NCBI GenBank assembly: GCA_045541255.1
Contig: JAZQIU010000027.1
Location: 1 to 64,000, forward strand
Length of the DNA: 64,000 bases
Source of the DNA: UMGS1124 sp045541255
GTDB lineage: Bacteria > Bacillota_I > Bacilli_A > RF39 > UBA660
Reading direction: 5' to 3'
Shown piece after piece: positions 51,957-61,849 of this stretch (positions within the stretch are counted from its first letter, which is position 1; every line of letters starts with the position of its first letter). The notes under the pieces are model-generated. The model saw only the letters and a program-made list of their open reading frames with translations. It was not told where the DNA came from and did not search any database. A program made the position numbers and the translations under genes.

Positions 51957-52028
51957 ATGGAGGCAACATTGTTTTCTATAATAGTAATTATGTTACTTAT
52001 AAATGCTATAGCATTTTCAAATAAATAA
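51957..52028 (+). CDS. 23-residue hydrophobic membrane peptide
   Basis: ATG at 51957 with AGAAAGGA upstream reads MEATLFSIIVIMLLINAIAF then SNK and stop. One membrane helix. It is followed by a CTAACTTT hairpin and T-run-like region. Length and style fit small regulatory membrane peptides or type I toxins; no homolog claimed. Confidence 0.5.
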   Translation: MEATLFSIIVIMLLINAIAFSNK

Positions 52029-52037
52029 AAAAAAATA

Positions 52038-52066
52038 CTAACTTTTTATAAAGTTAGTAACTGATT
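52038..52066 (+). terminator. Hairpin after the 23-residue peptide gene
   Basis: CTAACTTT / AAAGTTAG stem at about 52041-52061. The T-run after it is poor. Confidence 0.45.
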
Positions 52067-52095
52067 AATAAAAAGACTTTTATATCTTCTTAATT

Positions 52096-52128
52096 AAGTG
52101 TATGCAATAGCAGTTGCATACACTTTTA
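52096..52128. terminator. 12-bp hairpin between convergent units
   Basis: AAGTGTATGCAA / TTGCATACACTT (52096-52107 and 52114-52125) with TTTT on the plus strand. Confidence 0.7.
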
Positions 52129-52158
52129 GTATATATTAAAACATTAATTATGTCAATT

Positions 52159-52629
52159 TTATCTAAAATATATATTACTATGTATTAGTTGTCTTCTTCT
52201 TGTTTGTTTTACCCTATTCTCTGTTCTTGAAAATATTAAGCCATCTGCTGCTTCCCATATCATTAACCATCCAATTATTAAAATAAATTCACTTATAAAG
52301 AATAAATTATTTGATAAATAATATGCTAATAATATTATTACTCCTATCAGCATTAAGATTATTGCTTTAGACATAATCTTTTTTTCGTACATTAATAATT
52401 CATCCAAATCTTCTTTATAGCTCAATTTTATCATTGATATCAAATCTTTTTGCTCTTCTTCAGTTAATTTAAATTTTGAATCTATTTCTATTGTAATCTT
52501 ATCAGTTAATTTAACTGTCTTTGCTTCATTTAAAATATAATTATCTAAATCTAAAGATATTCTTTTATTATTAAATTTATTTATATAATCTTCTTTTTTA
52601 TTTAATTCTATATTTATTATATGATTCAT
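52159..52629 (-). CDS. Membrane protein of unknown function
   Basis: 156 residues from the ATG at 52629 with GAGGAGAA upstream; an in-frame start 15 bases earlier has none. A charged cytoplasmic first half and two membrane helices near 92-135 (MSKAIILMLIGVIILLAYYL, ISEFILIIGWLMIWEA), then a basic tail. Family unknown. It follows the MscS-like gene (52681-53541), perhaps cotranscribed. Confidence 0.65.
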   Translation of the reverse strand: MNHIINIELNKKEDYINKFNNKRISLDLDNYILNEAKTVKLTDKITIEIDSKFKLTEEEQKDLISMIKLSYKEDLDELLMYEKKIMSKAIILMLIGVIILLAYYLSNNLFFISEFILIIGWLMIWEAADGLIFSRTENRVKQTRRRQLIHSNIYFR

Positions 52630-52680
52630 ACTTATTCTCCTCATATATATTTTAACATAATTTTTTTAACATTATACTTT

Positions 52681-53541
52681 TTATTTATTAAGTAACTGTA
52701 TATTATTATTTTTATATTCTTTTAAAATTTCATTCCATATATATGATTCTACGATTCTTGCTTTTTTAGGATTAACTAAGTATCTTAATTTTAATATTAT
52801 ATGATTATCTTTAACTTCAGTATATATTACTGGATCATATTTATTAAAATACATTCTATACGTTGTATTGTTTTTTAGTTCATTTTTCATTTTAGTTGGT
52901 ATAACTTTTATTAAATCTATATTATTTATTATTTTATATAATAATTTTTTTGATTCTATAACATCTGCATCTAAAGGTAAATTAATATTTATTTCATCCC
53001 ATATATATTTAAAACCTTTATTTAAATTTTTTATCGGATGTGCAAATATATGTGAATTTGGAATAGTTAATACAATTCCAGTACTTTGGTTTCCATATTC
53101 TTCATTAGTTTCTAATAATTCAAATGTAAATGTTCCTATATTAATTACATCACCTTTATTTCCATTTATTTCTATTCTATCTTCTAGTTTAAATGGTTTG
53201 TTAATTTTAATATAAATACCAGCAAATAAATTAAATATAATATCTTTTAAAGATAATGTTATCGCTGCTGATATAAAACTAATTAGTGTAATAACATTTT
53301 TTATATTATTTTCCCATAATAGATATATTATTAGAAATTCACTTATATTTATTATTATTTTTACGAATTGTAAAACTTTATACTTTACTCTATTATTATT
53401 TATTTTTATTAATTGTTTTTTTATGAAGTGAATAATTAGTCTACCTAACCCTAATGTTAATATGGTTAAAATAATTAAGATTAAATATTTATTATTTATA
53501 TTTAAGCTTACTATATAATCTATTGTTTTTAATAAATGCAT
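52681..53541 (-). CDS. MscS-family mechanosensitive channel
   Basis: 286 residues: three or four membrane helices (about 18-110) and the MscS core (LKDIIFNLFAGIYI, FKLEDRIEING, GDVINIGTFTFEL, VLTIPNSH). The channel core is more diverged than the other MscS gene (55329-56135). MscS channels release solutes upon sudden osmotic drop. GGAG lies before the ATG. Two copies about 2 kb apart is notable but not rare. Confidence 0.85.
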   Translation of the reverse strand: MHLLKTIDYIVSLNINNKYLILIILTILTLGLGRLIIHFIKKQLIKINNNRVKYKVLQFVKIIINISEFLIIYLLWENNIKNVITLISFISAAITLSLKDIIFNLFAGIYIKINKPFKLEDRIEINGNKGDVINIGTFTFELLETNEEYGNQSTGIVLTIPNSHIFAHPIKNLNKGFKYIWDEININLPLDADVIESKKLLYKIINNIDLIKVIPTKMKNELKNNTTYRMYFNKYDPVIYTEVKDNHIILKLRYLVNPKKARIVESYIWNEILKEYKNNNIQLLNK

Positions 53542-53625
53542 ATACTATACTCCTTTCGGTGCAAGACCTAATATAACATTTTTTTATGAAATTTTAACAA
53601 AAAAAGAAGAGTTTTACACACTTCT

Positions 53626-55167
53626 TTACAAAGTTGGGAATGCTCCTATTCCTAGAGGAATTCCAACTAAATACCATAAAATTATAATTACTAACCACAT
53701 ACATAATGTTCCTAATGCATAAGGTATCATATATTTTAATGAACTAAATAATCCTGTACCTCTTTTATCTTGATTATATAATTCCATAAATGCTAAATAT
53801 ATTACAAAATATGCCATCGTTGGTGTTAAGCAATAAGTAACAGATTCTGCTCCTCTAAATATTACTTGTGCAAATTCTGGAGATATTCCTGAATTCATTA
53901 ATACTGGCACAGCGACAGGACTTAGTATTGACCATCTATGAATTGATGATGGTAATAATAATGTTGAAATTGCAAATAATACAATTACCAATAATATTAA
54001 TGGAAGACCTGTAAATTTAGTAGTTGATATTATATTTGCTATCCAACTTGTGAATAATACTCCAATGTTAGAATATTTTAAAATTGATATAAAAGTTGAA
54101 GCAAAAAATATAAGAACTAAAACTTTACCCATTGCATCTAATGAATGGCTTAAATCATCACATACATCTCTTTGATTTTTTATTTTATTTGTTAATATAC
54201 CATATACTAGTCCTAATATAAAGAATAGCATAGTTATTACAAATACGAATCCAGAATTAAAGAATGAATTATACCCAAATAATTTATCTATATATAATTT
54301 TTGTGAATAATCTAAAAGATTTCCACCAAAAGGTACTCCTGGAATAATATTATATATAAATATTAATACATATATTCCACCAATTATTAATGAAACATAT
54401 AGACTTCTTAATTCTTTTTTTGAAACATACTTTTCTTCTGTTTCTTCTTCAATTTCATATTTACCTAATCTTGGTATTATATTTTTTTCTGTTATATTTG
54501 TTAATATAAATGATAATGCTATAGTTGCTATAGACATTATAAGGATAAAACTATTTGTATTTACAGTATAACCTTCTTTTAATAATGCTGCTGCACTAGT
54601 ACTATAGGTCAATAATGATGAATCTATTGAATTTATAAATACATTAATTCCTATACCACAACTTATTGCAGCAAATGCAGTTATTATACCGGCTTGTGGG
54701 TTTCTTTTCCCATATTTAAATAATAACGCCGCTATTGGTATAATAACTATATATGATAAGTCTCCACCTATACTAGATAATATACTTAAAAATACTAATA
54801 TAAATGTTACTACATTTTTTCTTAATTTATGAGTCAATACATAAAATAAAGTATCTAAAAACCCTGTCTTATCCATAATACCAATACCTAATAAAGTTAT
54901 TAGTAACATACTAAGTGGTGTAAACGATGCAAAATTTGATACTGTATTACTAAATATATATTTTAAACCTCTTAAGCTAAATAAGTTTTCTACAGCAACC
55001 ATAGTTGTTTCTAATGTATTTGTTTTAGTATTTACAGTACTATAAGTTCCTGTTATATCAAATAATGATAATATACCACTTATTACTATAGTTATTAATA
55101 TAAGTATTAAGAATGACATTATTGGATGAAGAACTATTTTATCTCTAATTCTCTTTATTTTCTTCAT
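53626..55167 (-). CDS. AbgT-family transporter
   Basis: 513 residues with about twelve membrane helices, and AbgT motifs (SIGGDLSYIVIIPIAALLF, LLPSSIHRWSILSPVAVPV, YCLTPTMAYF). Known members import p-aminobenzoyl-glutamate or export sulfonamide-type drugs. Substrate is not determined. The gene overlaps the DUF951 gene by 23 bases, and both could be cotranscribed from the parA-parB region. Confidence 0.9.
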   Translation of the reverse strand: MKKIKRIRDKIVLHPIMSFLILILITIVISGILSLFDITGTYSTVNTKTNTLETTMVAVENLFSLRGLKYIFSNTVSNFASFTPLSMLLITLLGIGIMDKTGFLDTLFYVLTHKLRKNVVTFILVFLSILSSIGGDLSYIVIIPIAALLFKYGKRNPQAGIITAFAAISCGIGINVFINSIDSSLLTYSTSAAALLKEGYTVNTNSFILIMSIATIALSFILTNITEKNIIPRLGKYEIEEETEEKYVSKKELRSLYVSLIIGGIYVLIFIYNIIPGVPFGGNLLDYSQKLYIDKLFGYNSFFNSGFVFVITMLFFILGLVYGILTNKIKNQRDVCDDLSHSLDAMGKVLVLIFFASTFISILKYSNIGVLFTSWIANIISTTKFTGLPLILLVIVLFAISTLLLPSSIHRWSILSPVAVPVLMNSGISPEFAQVIFRGAESVTYCLTPTMAYFVIYLAFMELYNQDKRGTGLFSSLKYMIPYALGTLCMWLVIIILWYLVGIPLGIGAFPTL

Positions 55168-55345
55168 TTAATATTCTCCTCAATTTCTTTTCAAATTCTA
55201 ATCTATCAAGCATTATTTCTCTATTACATCCCATACATTTTAACTTTATATCTACTCCTACTCGAGTAATCATCCACTCATTAGTTTTACATGCATGAGG
55301 TTTTTTCATAACAACAATGCTACCTAATTTATATTTTTGTTCCAT
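55145..55345 (-). CDS. DUF951 protein (YyzM-like)
   Basis: 66 residues from the ATG at 55345 with GGAGG upstream; an earlier ATG lies inside the MscS gene. Family features: GSIVVMKKPHACKTNEW, ITRVGVDIKLKCMGC with CxxC, and a helical end. In Bacillus the homologue yyzM is near soj-spo0J, matching this neighbourhood. Function unknown; the CxxC may bind zinc. Confidence 0.9.
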   Translation of the reverse strand: MEQKYKLGSIVVMKKPHACKTNEWMITRVGVDIKLKCMGCNREIMLDRLEFEKKLRRILNEENKEN

Positions 55346-56135
55346 TATGTACCTCCAACTGATTATAAGGTATCTTAATTTTATTTTTATCATATGCAAG
55401 TTTTATTTCTTTTAAAACTTGTCTCTTTATATTCCAATGTGTTTCTCTATGACATGTTATTTTTATTAAATAGTCTATAGAAGAATCATTAAAATTATTT
55501 ATTCCTAAATATTCTACCTCAGTAATATCTTTATAAGTTTCTTTTACTTTTTCTAATACTTCTTTTAAAACTTTTTCTACTTTCTCATATTTTTCTTCAT
55601 ATGCAGTTGGAATATTTAATAATAATGTTGATCTTTCTTTACTAATATTTATTATTTTATCTATATTTCTATTAGCGACAACCATAACTTCGCCGGTTGC
55701 TTTTTTTATTTTAGTTGTTTTTAAACCAAACTCTATTACAGTTCCTGCAAATCCATTATAATCTACAATATCTCCTACTACAAAATAGTCATCAAATATA
55801 ATACTTATTCCACTTATTATATCTTTTAATGCTTCTTGTAGAGCAAAACCTAATACAACTCCGGCTACTCCTAAACCAGCGATAACACTAGTTGTATTTA
55901 CTCCATATAAATTTAATAAAAATATTGCCATAAAAATGAATAAAACATATTTGAATACATTTTTAAATATATGTACCATTGTTTTTCTTCTTTTTTTGTC
56001 TAATTCATCTTTTCCTTTAATTACTATTTTATCTAAAGTAGAATTTATAATTTTATATAATATTAAAGTTATACCTATTATTAATAAAGTTCCATATACT
56101 TCTTTTTTTGAAAGAAACTTTAAAATTGATAACAT
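55329..56135 (-). CDS. mscS: MscS-family mechanosensitive channel
   Basis: 268 residues: three membrane helices (about 12-35, 55-75, 80-100), the pore helix and MscS core (GLGVAGVVLGFALQEALKD, VGDIVDYNGFAGTVIEFGLK). It opens under osmotic downshift. It lies two bases after parB, in the order parA-parB-mscS-DUF951 that is conserved near the origin in Bacilli. Confidence 0.95.
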   Translation of the reverse strand: MLSILKFLSKKEVYGTLLIIGITLILYKIINSTLDKIVIKGKDELDKKRRKTMVHIFKNVFKYVLFIFMAIFLLNLYGVNTTSVIAGLGVAGVVLGFALQEALKDIISGISIIFDDYFVVGDIVDYNGFAGTVIEFGLKTTKIKKATGEVMVVANRNIDKIINISKERSTLLLNIPTAYEEKYEKVEKVLKEVLEKVKETYKDITEVEYLGINNFNDSSIDYLIKITCHRETHWNIKRQVLKEIKLAYDKNKIKIPYNQLEVHNGTKI

Positions 56136-56137
56136 AA

Positions 56138-57034
56138 TTATTCTCCTTCAATATCTATATTTAATATTTCTAATATTCTTTCTAAGTCTTTATCAGAATC
56201 GAAAGGTATAGAAATTTTATTTTTTGATATTTGTACTTTAGTTCCAACTACATCTCTCATAACAGTTTCATATATTTTGAATCTTGGATTAAGCACTACA
56301 GTTCTAACTATTTTATTTTTCTTGATAACATCTTCTTCTCTACTTAATGTTTCTAGTTCTCTAACACTTATTCCTTCATCTATTACTTTTTGTGCTAGAT
56401 TAAGTATCATATCAACATCGTCAATTTTACTTAATACTCTAGCATGTGACATACTTATTGTTCCGTTGATAACTTCTTTTTGAACATATTTTGGAAGTGA
56501 TAATAATCCTAAAAGATTTGTTATATAACTTCTTGATTTTCCAAATTTATTAGCAACTTCTTCTTGAGTTAAACCAGTTGCATCAATATAGTTTTTATAA
56601 GCTTGAGCTTCTTCAATTGGTGATAAATCTTCTCTTTGAATATTTTCAATAAGAGCTATTTCCATCATTTGTTGATCAGTAAAATCTCTAATTATTGCTG
56701 GTATTGTTTCTAGACCAGCAATGCTAGCTGCTTTTGTTCTTCTTTCACCAGCTACTAAATCATAGCCTTTAATACTTTTTTTAACTATAATTGGTTCTAT
56801 TATTCCATGATCTTTAATTGATTCAGCTAATTCTCTTAAAGCTTCTTCATCAAAATATTCTCTTGGTTGATGTGGATTACTTCTAATATCTTTAATTGGA
56901 ATTTCAACTATATCACTTTTACTTGTTGTTTCAACAATTTCTTTTTCATAATTATTTAATGTGTCTATATTTAATGGTTCACTATTAAATAATTGTTCTA
57001 ATCCTTTTCCTAATGCTTTTCTTTTATTCTCCAT
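56138..57034 (-). CDS. parB: ParB/Spo0J chromosome partitioning protein
   Basis: 298 residues: N-terminal KALGKGLEQLF (ParA interaction), the CTP-binding nuclease-like domain (DIRSNPHQPREYFDEEAL, LVAGERR), and an HTH (GLTQEEVANKFGKSRSYI). ParB binds parS and loads SMC at the origin. It overlaps parA by 11 bases. I looked for the parS consensus TGTTTCACGTGAAACA in the window and did not see it. Confidence 0.97.
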   Translation of the reverse strand: MENKRKALGKGLEQLFNSEPLNIDTLNNYEKEIVETTSKSDIVEIPIKDIRSNPHQPREYFDEEALRELAESIKDHGIIEPIIVKKSIKGYDLVAGERRTKAASIAGLETIPAIIRDFTDQQMMEIALIENIQREDLSPIEEAQAYKNYIDATGLTQEEVANKFGKSRSYITNLLGLLSLPKYVQKEVINGTISMSHARVLSKIDDVDMILNLAQKVIDEGISVRELETLSREEDVIKKNKIVRTVVLNPRFKIYETVMRDVVGTKVQISKNKISIPFDSDKDLERILEILNIDIEGE

Positions 57035-57809
57035 CTCTTAATATGACCTCCTTAGCCAAATTTAAATATGCTTCAGCTGCTCTACTTAGTGGGTCGTATT
57101 CAATAATAGGTTCTCCATGGCTTGGTGCTTCAACTAATCTTATAAGTCTAGGGATAATAGTATTGAATACTTTTTCCTTAAAGAATTTTCTTACTTCTTC
57201 TACTACTTCTAATCCTAATACTGTTCTAGAATCTAACAGCGTTAATAATACACCTTCTATTTTTAATCCAGGATTTAATCTTGTTTGTGTCATTATTATT
57301 GTATTTAATAATTGTGTAATACCTTCTAGCGCAAAGAATTCACATTGAACTGGTATGATAACTGAATTACTACTTACTAAAGCATTAGTTGTTAATAATC
57401 CTAATGAAGGAGGACAATCAATAATTACATAATCATATTTGTCTTCAACCTCTTTTAAAGATTCTTTTAATTGTTCATTTTTTTTGAATGTTGAATCTTG
57501 ATAAGCTTTTTCTACTAATTCAATATCTATGCCTGCTAAGTTAATTGTTGCTGGTAAAATAGAAAGGTTTGTAAACTTAGTTTTTATAATCGCTTTTTTA
57601 ATATCACATTTTTCACTTAAAACATCATATACACTATAAGCAATTTCTCCTTTATTAATACCTAAACCAGTAGTTGCATTTCCTTGAGGGTCTAAATCTA
57701 TTAAAAGAGTTTTCTTACCAAGTTTACCTAATGATGCTGATAAATTTATACTTGAAGTAGTTTTACCTACACCACCTTTTTGATTTACTAAAGATATTAT
57801 TTTTGTCAT
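57024..57809 (-). CDS. parA: ParA/Soj ATPase
   Basis: 261 residues. Deviant Walker A KGGVGKTTSSINL (residues 10-22), Walker A' and B DLDPQGNA, DCPPSLG. It works with ParB in origin segregation and replication control. GGCAGTGA precedes the ATG. First gene of the parA-parB-mscS-DUF951-abgT group. Confidence 0.97.
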   Translation of the reverse strand: MTKIISLVNQKGGVGKTTSSINLSASLGKLGKKTLLIDLDPQGNATTGLGINKGEIAYSVYDVLSEKCDIKKAIIKTKFTNLSILPATINLAGIDIELVEKAYQDSTFKKNEQLKESLKEVEDKYDYVIIDCPPSLGLLTTNALVSSNSVIIPVQCEFFALEGITQLLNTIIMTQTRLNPGLKIEGVLLTLLDSRTVLGLEVVEEVRKFFKEKVFNTIIPRLIRLVEAPSHGEPIIEYDPLSRAAEAYLNLAKEVILRDGE

Positions 57810-57901
57810 TTTATCACTGCCTTTTTTTACTTCTTATACATATCTAATTTTATCATATATATATTTAATTGTCTAAATGTTTTTAGCAGATTTTTAGAAA
57901 A

Positions 57902-57932
57902 TAAAAAGAAACTATTTTTCTTTAGTTTCTTT
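57902..57932 (-). terminator. Terminator of ftsH
   Basis: AAAGAAACTA / TAGTTTCTTT stem overlapping the last codons, followed by TTTT on the minus strand. Confidence 0.8.
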
Positions 57933-59846
57933 TACATCTTCTTTTTTAGTTCTTTTTGTAACTTTCTTTTTTTCTTCTTTTGCTTCTGATTTTTCTTCAG
58001 TAGTTTTTGAAGTTAGTTTTCCAGTTGTAACTAATTCATCTATTTCTTCTTTAGTTATAGTTTCTTTTTCAATTAATGTGTCACTTAATAATTTAACTAA
58101 TTTTTCGTTATCTTTTAAAATTTTAGTTGCTTTTTCATAACACTCATTAATAATTTTTCTAACTTCTTGGTCTATTTCTAATGCAACTTTATCAGAGAAG
58201 TTTCTTGATTTATTATAATCTCTACCTAAGAATACTCCTTCTTCTTTATGTTCTAATTGAACTGGACCTAAATCACTCATACCATATTCAGTAACCATAC
58301 TTCTTGCAATTTTTGTTGCTCTTGAGAAGTCATCACTTGCACCAGTAGATATTTCACCAAAGAATAATTCTTCACTTACACGACCACCTAAAAGTCCTGT
58401 AATACTTGCTAATAATTCATTTTTTGTAGCTATAGAAATTTTTTCTTCTTTAGGTAACATCATTGTATATCCACCAGCCATACCTCTTGGTATGATTGTT
58501 ATTTTATGAACTTCGTTTGCATCTTCTAATTTCAAACCAATAACAGCATGTCCCGCTTCATGTAATGAAACAAGTTTCTTTTCTTTATCTGTAATTTTTC
58601 TACTTGTTTTAGCAGGTCCCATTAATACTCTATCAGTAGCTTCATCTATTTCATCCATAGTAATAGCATTTTTATTTCTTCTAACTGCTAATAATGCAGA
58701 TTCATTAAGAAGATTTTCTAAATCTGCTCCACTAAATCCTGGAGTACGTTTAGATATATTTTCTAAATTAACATCTTCAGCAAAAGTTTTATCTTTAGCA
58801 TGAACTTTTAATATTGCTTCTCTTTCTTTTTGATCAGGTAAACTTACTGTTACTTGTCTATCAAATCTTCCTGGTCTTAATAATGCTGGGTCTAATACGT
58901 CTGGTCTGTTTGTTGCTGCTATAATAATGATTCCTTCATTTGCACCGAAACCATCCATTTCAGTTAGTAATTGGTTTAGAGTTTGTTCTCTTTCATCATG
59001 TCCACCACCTAAACCTGTTCCTCTTTGACGTCCAACAGCATCTATTTCATCAATAAATATTAAGCATGGTGCAGATTGTTTTGCTTGTTTAAACATATCT
59101 CTAACACGGCTTGCACCAATACCAACGAACAATTCTACGAAATCTGAACCACTTATGTAATAGAATGGAACGTTTGCTTCACCCGCAACTGCTTTTGCAA
59201 GTAATGTTTTACCTGTTCCTGGAGGACCAACTAATAATACTCCTTTTGGGATTCTTGCTCCTAATTTTTGGAATTTTTTAGGATTCTTTAAGAAATCAAT
59301 AAGTTCTGCAACTTCTTCTTTTTCTTCATTTAATCCTGCAACATCAGTAAATCTAACTCTTCCACCATCTTCACTAAGTTTTGCTCTACTCTTACCAAAA
59401 TCCATTGAATTTTTATTTCCACCAGATATTTTAGAGAATAAGTAGAATGTCGCTGCAATTAACAATATAAATGGAACAACATTAACTAATATTGTTACAA
59501 TACTTGAATTTTCTGGATTAGTATTTGTTTTTACTTCAAATTCATTATTATCTGCATATGATAAAATTTTATCAATAACAGATTCTGATAAAGGTACGTT
59601 AACTCTAAATTCTTCGTTTTTAGAATAATCTTCTAATTTACCGGTAATATAATATACTCCTGCGTTTGATTTTGGAGTTACTTCAATTTTTTCTACAGTA
59701 TCTTTACTTAATTCAGTAATTAGTTCATCATAAGTAAGTTTATTAACTTTTGTTTGCCCTATATTATAAAATACTAAAGTACCTAATATAACAAGCAATA
59801 GTACTAAATAAGGCATTGTTTGTTTTGTTACATTATTTTTCTTCAT
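57912..59846 (-). CDS. ftsH: ATP-dependent zinc metalloprotease FtsH
   Basis: 644 residues: two membrane helices (about 11-28, 120-140), AAA domain with GPPGTGKT and FIDEIDAVG, SRH motif, and the zinc site HEAGH. Lys/Glu-rich tail. It degrades membrane and short-lived proteins. tilS precedes it and overlaps its start by 14 bases; hpt, usually between, is absent. Confidence 0.98.
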   Translation of the reverse strand: MKKNNVTKQTMPYLVLLLVILGTLVFYNIGQTKVNKLTYDELITELSKDTVEKIEVTPKSNAGVYYITGKLEDYSKNEEFRVNVPLSESVIDKILSYADNNEFEVKTNTNPENSSIVTILVNVVPFILLIAATFYLFSKISGGNKNSMDFGKSRAKLSEDGGRVRFTDVAGLNEEKEEVAELIDFLKNPKKFQKLGARIPKGVLLVGPPGTGKTLLAKAVAGEANVPFYYISGSDFVELFVGIGASRVRDMFKQAKQSAPCLIFIDEIDAVGRQRGTGLGGGHDEREQTLNQLLTEMDGFGANEGIIIIAATNRPDVLDPALLRPGRFDRQVTVSLPDQKEREAILKVHAKDKTFAEDVNLENISKRTPGFSGADLENLLNESALLAVRRNKNAITMDEIDEATDRVLMGPAKTSRKITDKEKKLVSLHEAGHAVIGLKLEDANEVHKITIIPRGMAGGYTMMLPKEEKISIATKNELLASITGLLGGRVSEELFFGEISTGASDDFSRATKIARSMVTEYGMSDLGPVQLEHKEEGVFLGRDYNKSRNFSDKVALEIDQEVRKIINECYEKATKILKDNEKLVKLLSDTLIEKETITKEEIDELVTTGKLTSKTTEEKSEAKEEKKKVTKRTKKEDVKETKEK

Positions 59847-61173
59847 TTTTATTCTCCTTTTTTGTGTACTTTATAATTATATCATAAAAAGATTTATTAT
59901 AACAATCAAATTTACTCTTCTTTATACCTGGTATCCATAGTACATTATTTTTACTATCAGTTACTATTGGCCAACTATCTCTTAAGTCTTTATTTATCTT
60001 TTCATCAATAAATATTTTCTTTATTTTTTTACTACCATTTAAGTTTTTTACTTCTATTACATCACTTTCTTCTTTAGTTCTTATGATAATTGGCAATGTA
60101 ATTTCTTTACTATTCAACTTAATTACATAGTTACTTTTTTCTATAGTATCTTCAATATATTCTATTGTTCCAAAGTTTTCTATATTTACTTTATCTTTTA
60201 AAATATAATTATATTTATTTAACTCTATTTTATTATCTTTTTTAAATACTAAATATGAGTACTCCTTTGACACTATAATATCAAGTGGTAATTGAATTTT
60301 TTTGTTGTTTTTGTCGTTTATTATTTTAAAAATACTTTCAATATGTTTTTTATTAATTAATGTAATATTTTCTTTATATATTTGAAATAATATTTCTTCT
60401 ATTTCTTTTTTTTGTATAAAATTATGTAGTTTATTAAACTTAATTAAATCTAATTTGTTATCTTTAAAATTATCATTTATATTTTTTTCTACTTCTTGAT
60501 TTATATAATCTTGTGTACTTTCTAATTCTTCATTAAGTGTTAAAAACTTTTTATGAATATTTTTATCTTCTTGTTTTAAAAGAGGTAATATATCTAAACG
60601 TATTCTATTTCTAGTATATTTTTTTGATTTATTTGATTCATCATATACACATGGTATATTATTATTTTTAATATAATTTTCTATATCTTTTTTTGTGTAA
60701 TATACTAGTGGTCTAATTATTTTAAAATCTTTATATGTTGATAATTTTGAGAAACCTTTATAACCATTTAAGTTACTTCCTCTTATTATTCTCATTAATA
60801 TAGTTTCTATTAAGTCATCACCGTGATGTGCTGTTAATAGTATATCAGTATTATATTTTTTTAATATAGTTTCAAAGAAGCTATATCTTTTTTCTCTAGC
60901 TTCAAACTCAGTAAATTTATTGTTTTTATAACCTTTAATTTTCATTCCTTCGAAGATAATATTATTTTCTTTACAATAGTTTTCAACAAAGATATACTCT
61001 TCATCGCTAACAGCCCTTAAATTATGATTTACATGTGCACATATTACATTATAATTATTAGTTTTTAATAAATGCAAAAGAGCCATAGAATCTGGTCCAC
61101 CAGAGGTTGCTACGACTAAAAATTTATTATTATCAATGTTTAATTGTTTTAAAAAATCTAGACTTTCTTTCAC
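59833..61173 (-). CDS. tilS: tRNA(Ile)-lysidine synthase
   Basis: 446 residues: PP-loop TSGGPDS (24-29), HVNHNLR, HHGDDLIETILMRIIRG, and a C-terminal domain. It adds lysine to cytidine 34 of tRNA-Ile2, changing its reading from AUG to AUA. GTG start with a weak site. It overlaps ftsH, as expected near the origin. Confidence 0.95.
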   Translation of the reverse strand: MKESLDFLKQLNIDNNKFLVVATSGGPDSMALLHLLKTNNYNVICAHVNHNLRAVSDEEYIFVENYCKENNIIFEGMKIKGYKNNKFTEFEAREKRYSFFETILKKYNTDILLTAHHGDDLIETILMRIIRGSNLNGYKGFSKLSTYKDFKIIRPLVYYTKKDIENYIKNNNIPCVYDESNKSKKYTRNRIRLDILPLLKQEDKNIHKKFLTLNEELESTQDYINQEVEKNINDNFKDNKLDLIKFNKLHNFIQKKEIEEILFQIYKENITLINKKHIESIFKIINDKNNKKIQLPLDIIVSKEYSYLVFKKDNKIELNKYNYILKDKVNIENFGTIEYIEDTIEKSNYVIKLNSKEITLPIIIRTKEESDVIEVKNLNGSKKIKKIFIDEKINKDLRDSWPIVTDSKNNVLWIPGIKKSKFDCYNKSFYDIIIKYTKKENKNEEK

Positions 61174-61219
61174 ATTTCATCACATTGAATATTTTATACT
61201 ATTAATAGTTTTTATGCAA

Positions 61220-61250
61220 ATAAAAAAGGCTTAAACACCTTTTATTTTTG
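61220..61250 (-). terminator. Terminator of the CHC2-like gene
   Basis: AAAAGG / CCTTTT stem followed by a T-run on the minus strand, overlapping the stop. Confidence 0.7.
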
Positions 61251-61847
61251 TTTGTTATATAAGTATTTTACATATTTTTTTGAACAGCACATTTTTTTAG
61301 CAATTTTCTCTATATCAATTGGTTTATTTTTGGATTCTAAATATTTTAAATATGTAATTATTCTTTTTTCTAAATATATTGTTTTTTCCTTGCTAATATT
61401 AATATACTCATCTTTTAGGTTATAAAATTCAAATAATTCTTTGTATATATTTTGGTTTTCTATTGATAAATTTTCTTTAGTTTTCGAAATAAAACTTTTG
61501 ATTATTTCTAAAGCATTGTTAAAATCTATTTTATAAATTTCCATTATAAAATGAATAATTGAACCAGCTGTTCCACAAGCATGACATATAAATTGCCCTT
61601 TATTGTCTAATATTACAAAGGGATAATCGTTCCCTGGGGTATGATAATAACATTTATTTATATAAAATTTATTGTTTGGTTTACATTCTACTTTATATTT
61701 TATTCCTTGAGTTTCTAAATAAGATAAGTACATTCCCAGCATACTTATATTGGATGCGATATAGTTTAATAAATCATAATCTAGTTCTTCTGTATAATCT
61801 AATATTTCATAAGTAAGATATTTAAATTCATTATCAAAACATATCAT
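61242..61847 (-). CDS. Stand-alone CHC2 zinc-finger protein
   Basis: 201 residues. The middle (about 66-120) matches the CHC2 zinc finger of DnaG-type primases: CYYHTPGNDYPF, GQFICHACGTAGSIIHF, IDFNNALEII. No TOPRIM or helicase domain follows; the C-terminal helical part ends with a possible HTH (IEKIAKKMCCSKKYVKYLY). Role unknown. The radical SAM gene lies two bases upstream, so the two are probably one operon. Confidence 0.75.
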   Translation of the reverse strand: MICFDNEFKYLTYEILDYTEELDYDLLNYIASNISMLGMYLSYLETQGIKYKVECKPNNKFYINKCYYHTPGNDYPFVILDNKGQFICHACGTAGSIIHFIMEIYKIDFNNALEIIKSFISKTKENLSIENQNIYKELFEFYNLKDEYINISKEKTIYLEKRIITYLKYLESKNKPIDIEKIAKKMCCSKKYVKYLYNKQK

Positions 61848-61849
61848 TT

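Noticed and set aside
56138..57809. parS site near parA/parB
   Set aside because: I searched by eye for the 16-bp consensus and close variants and found none; it may lie elsewhere near the origin.
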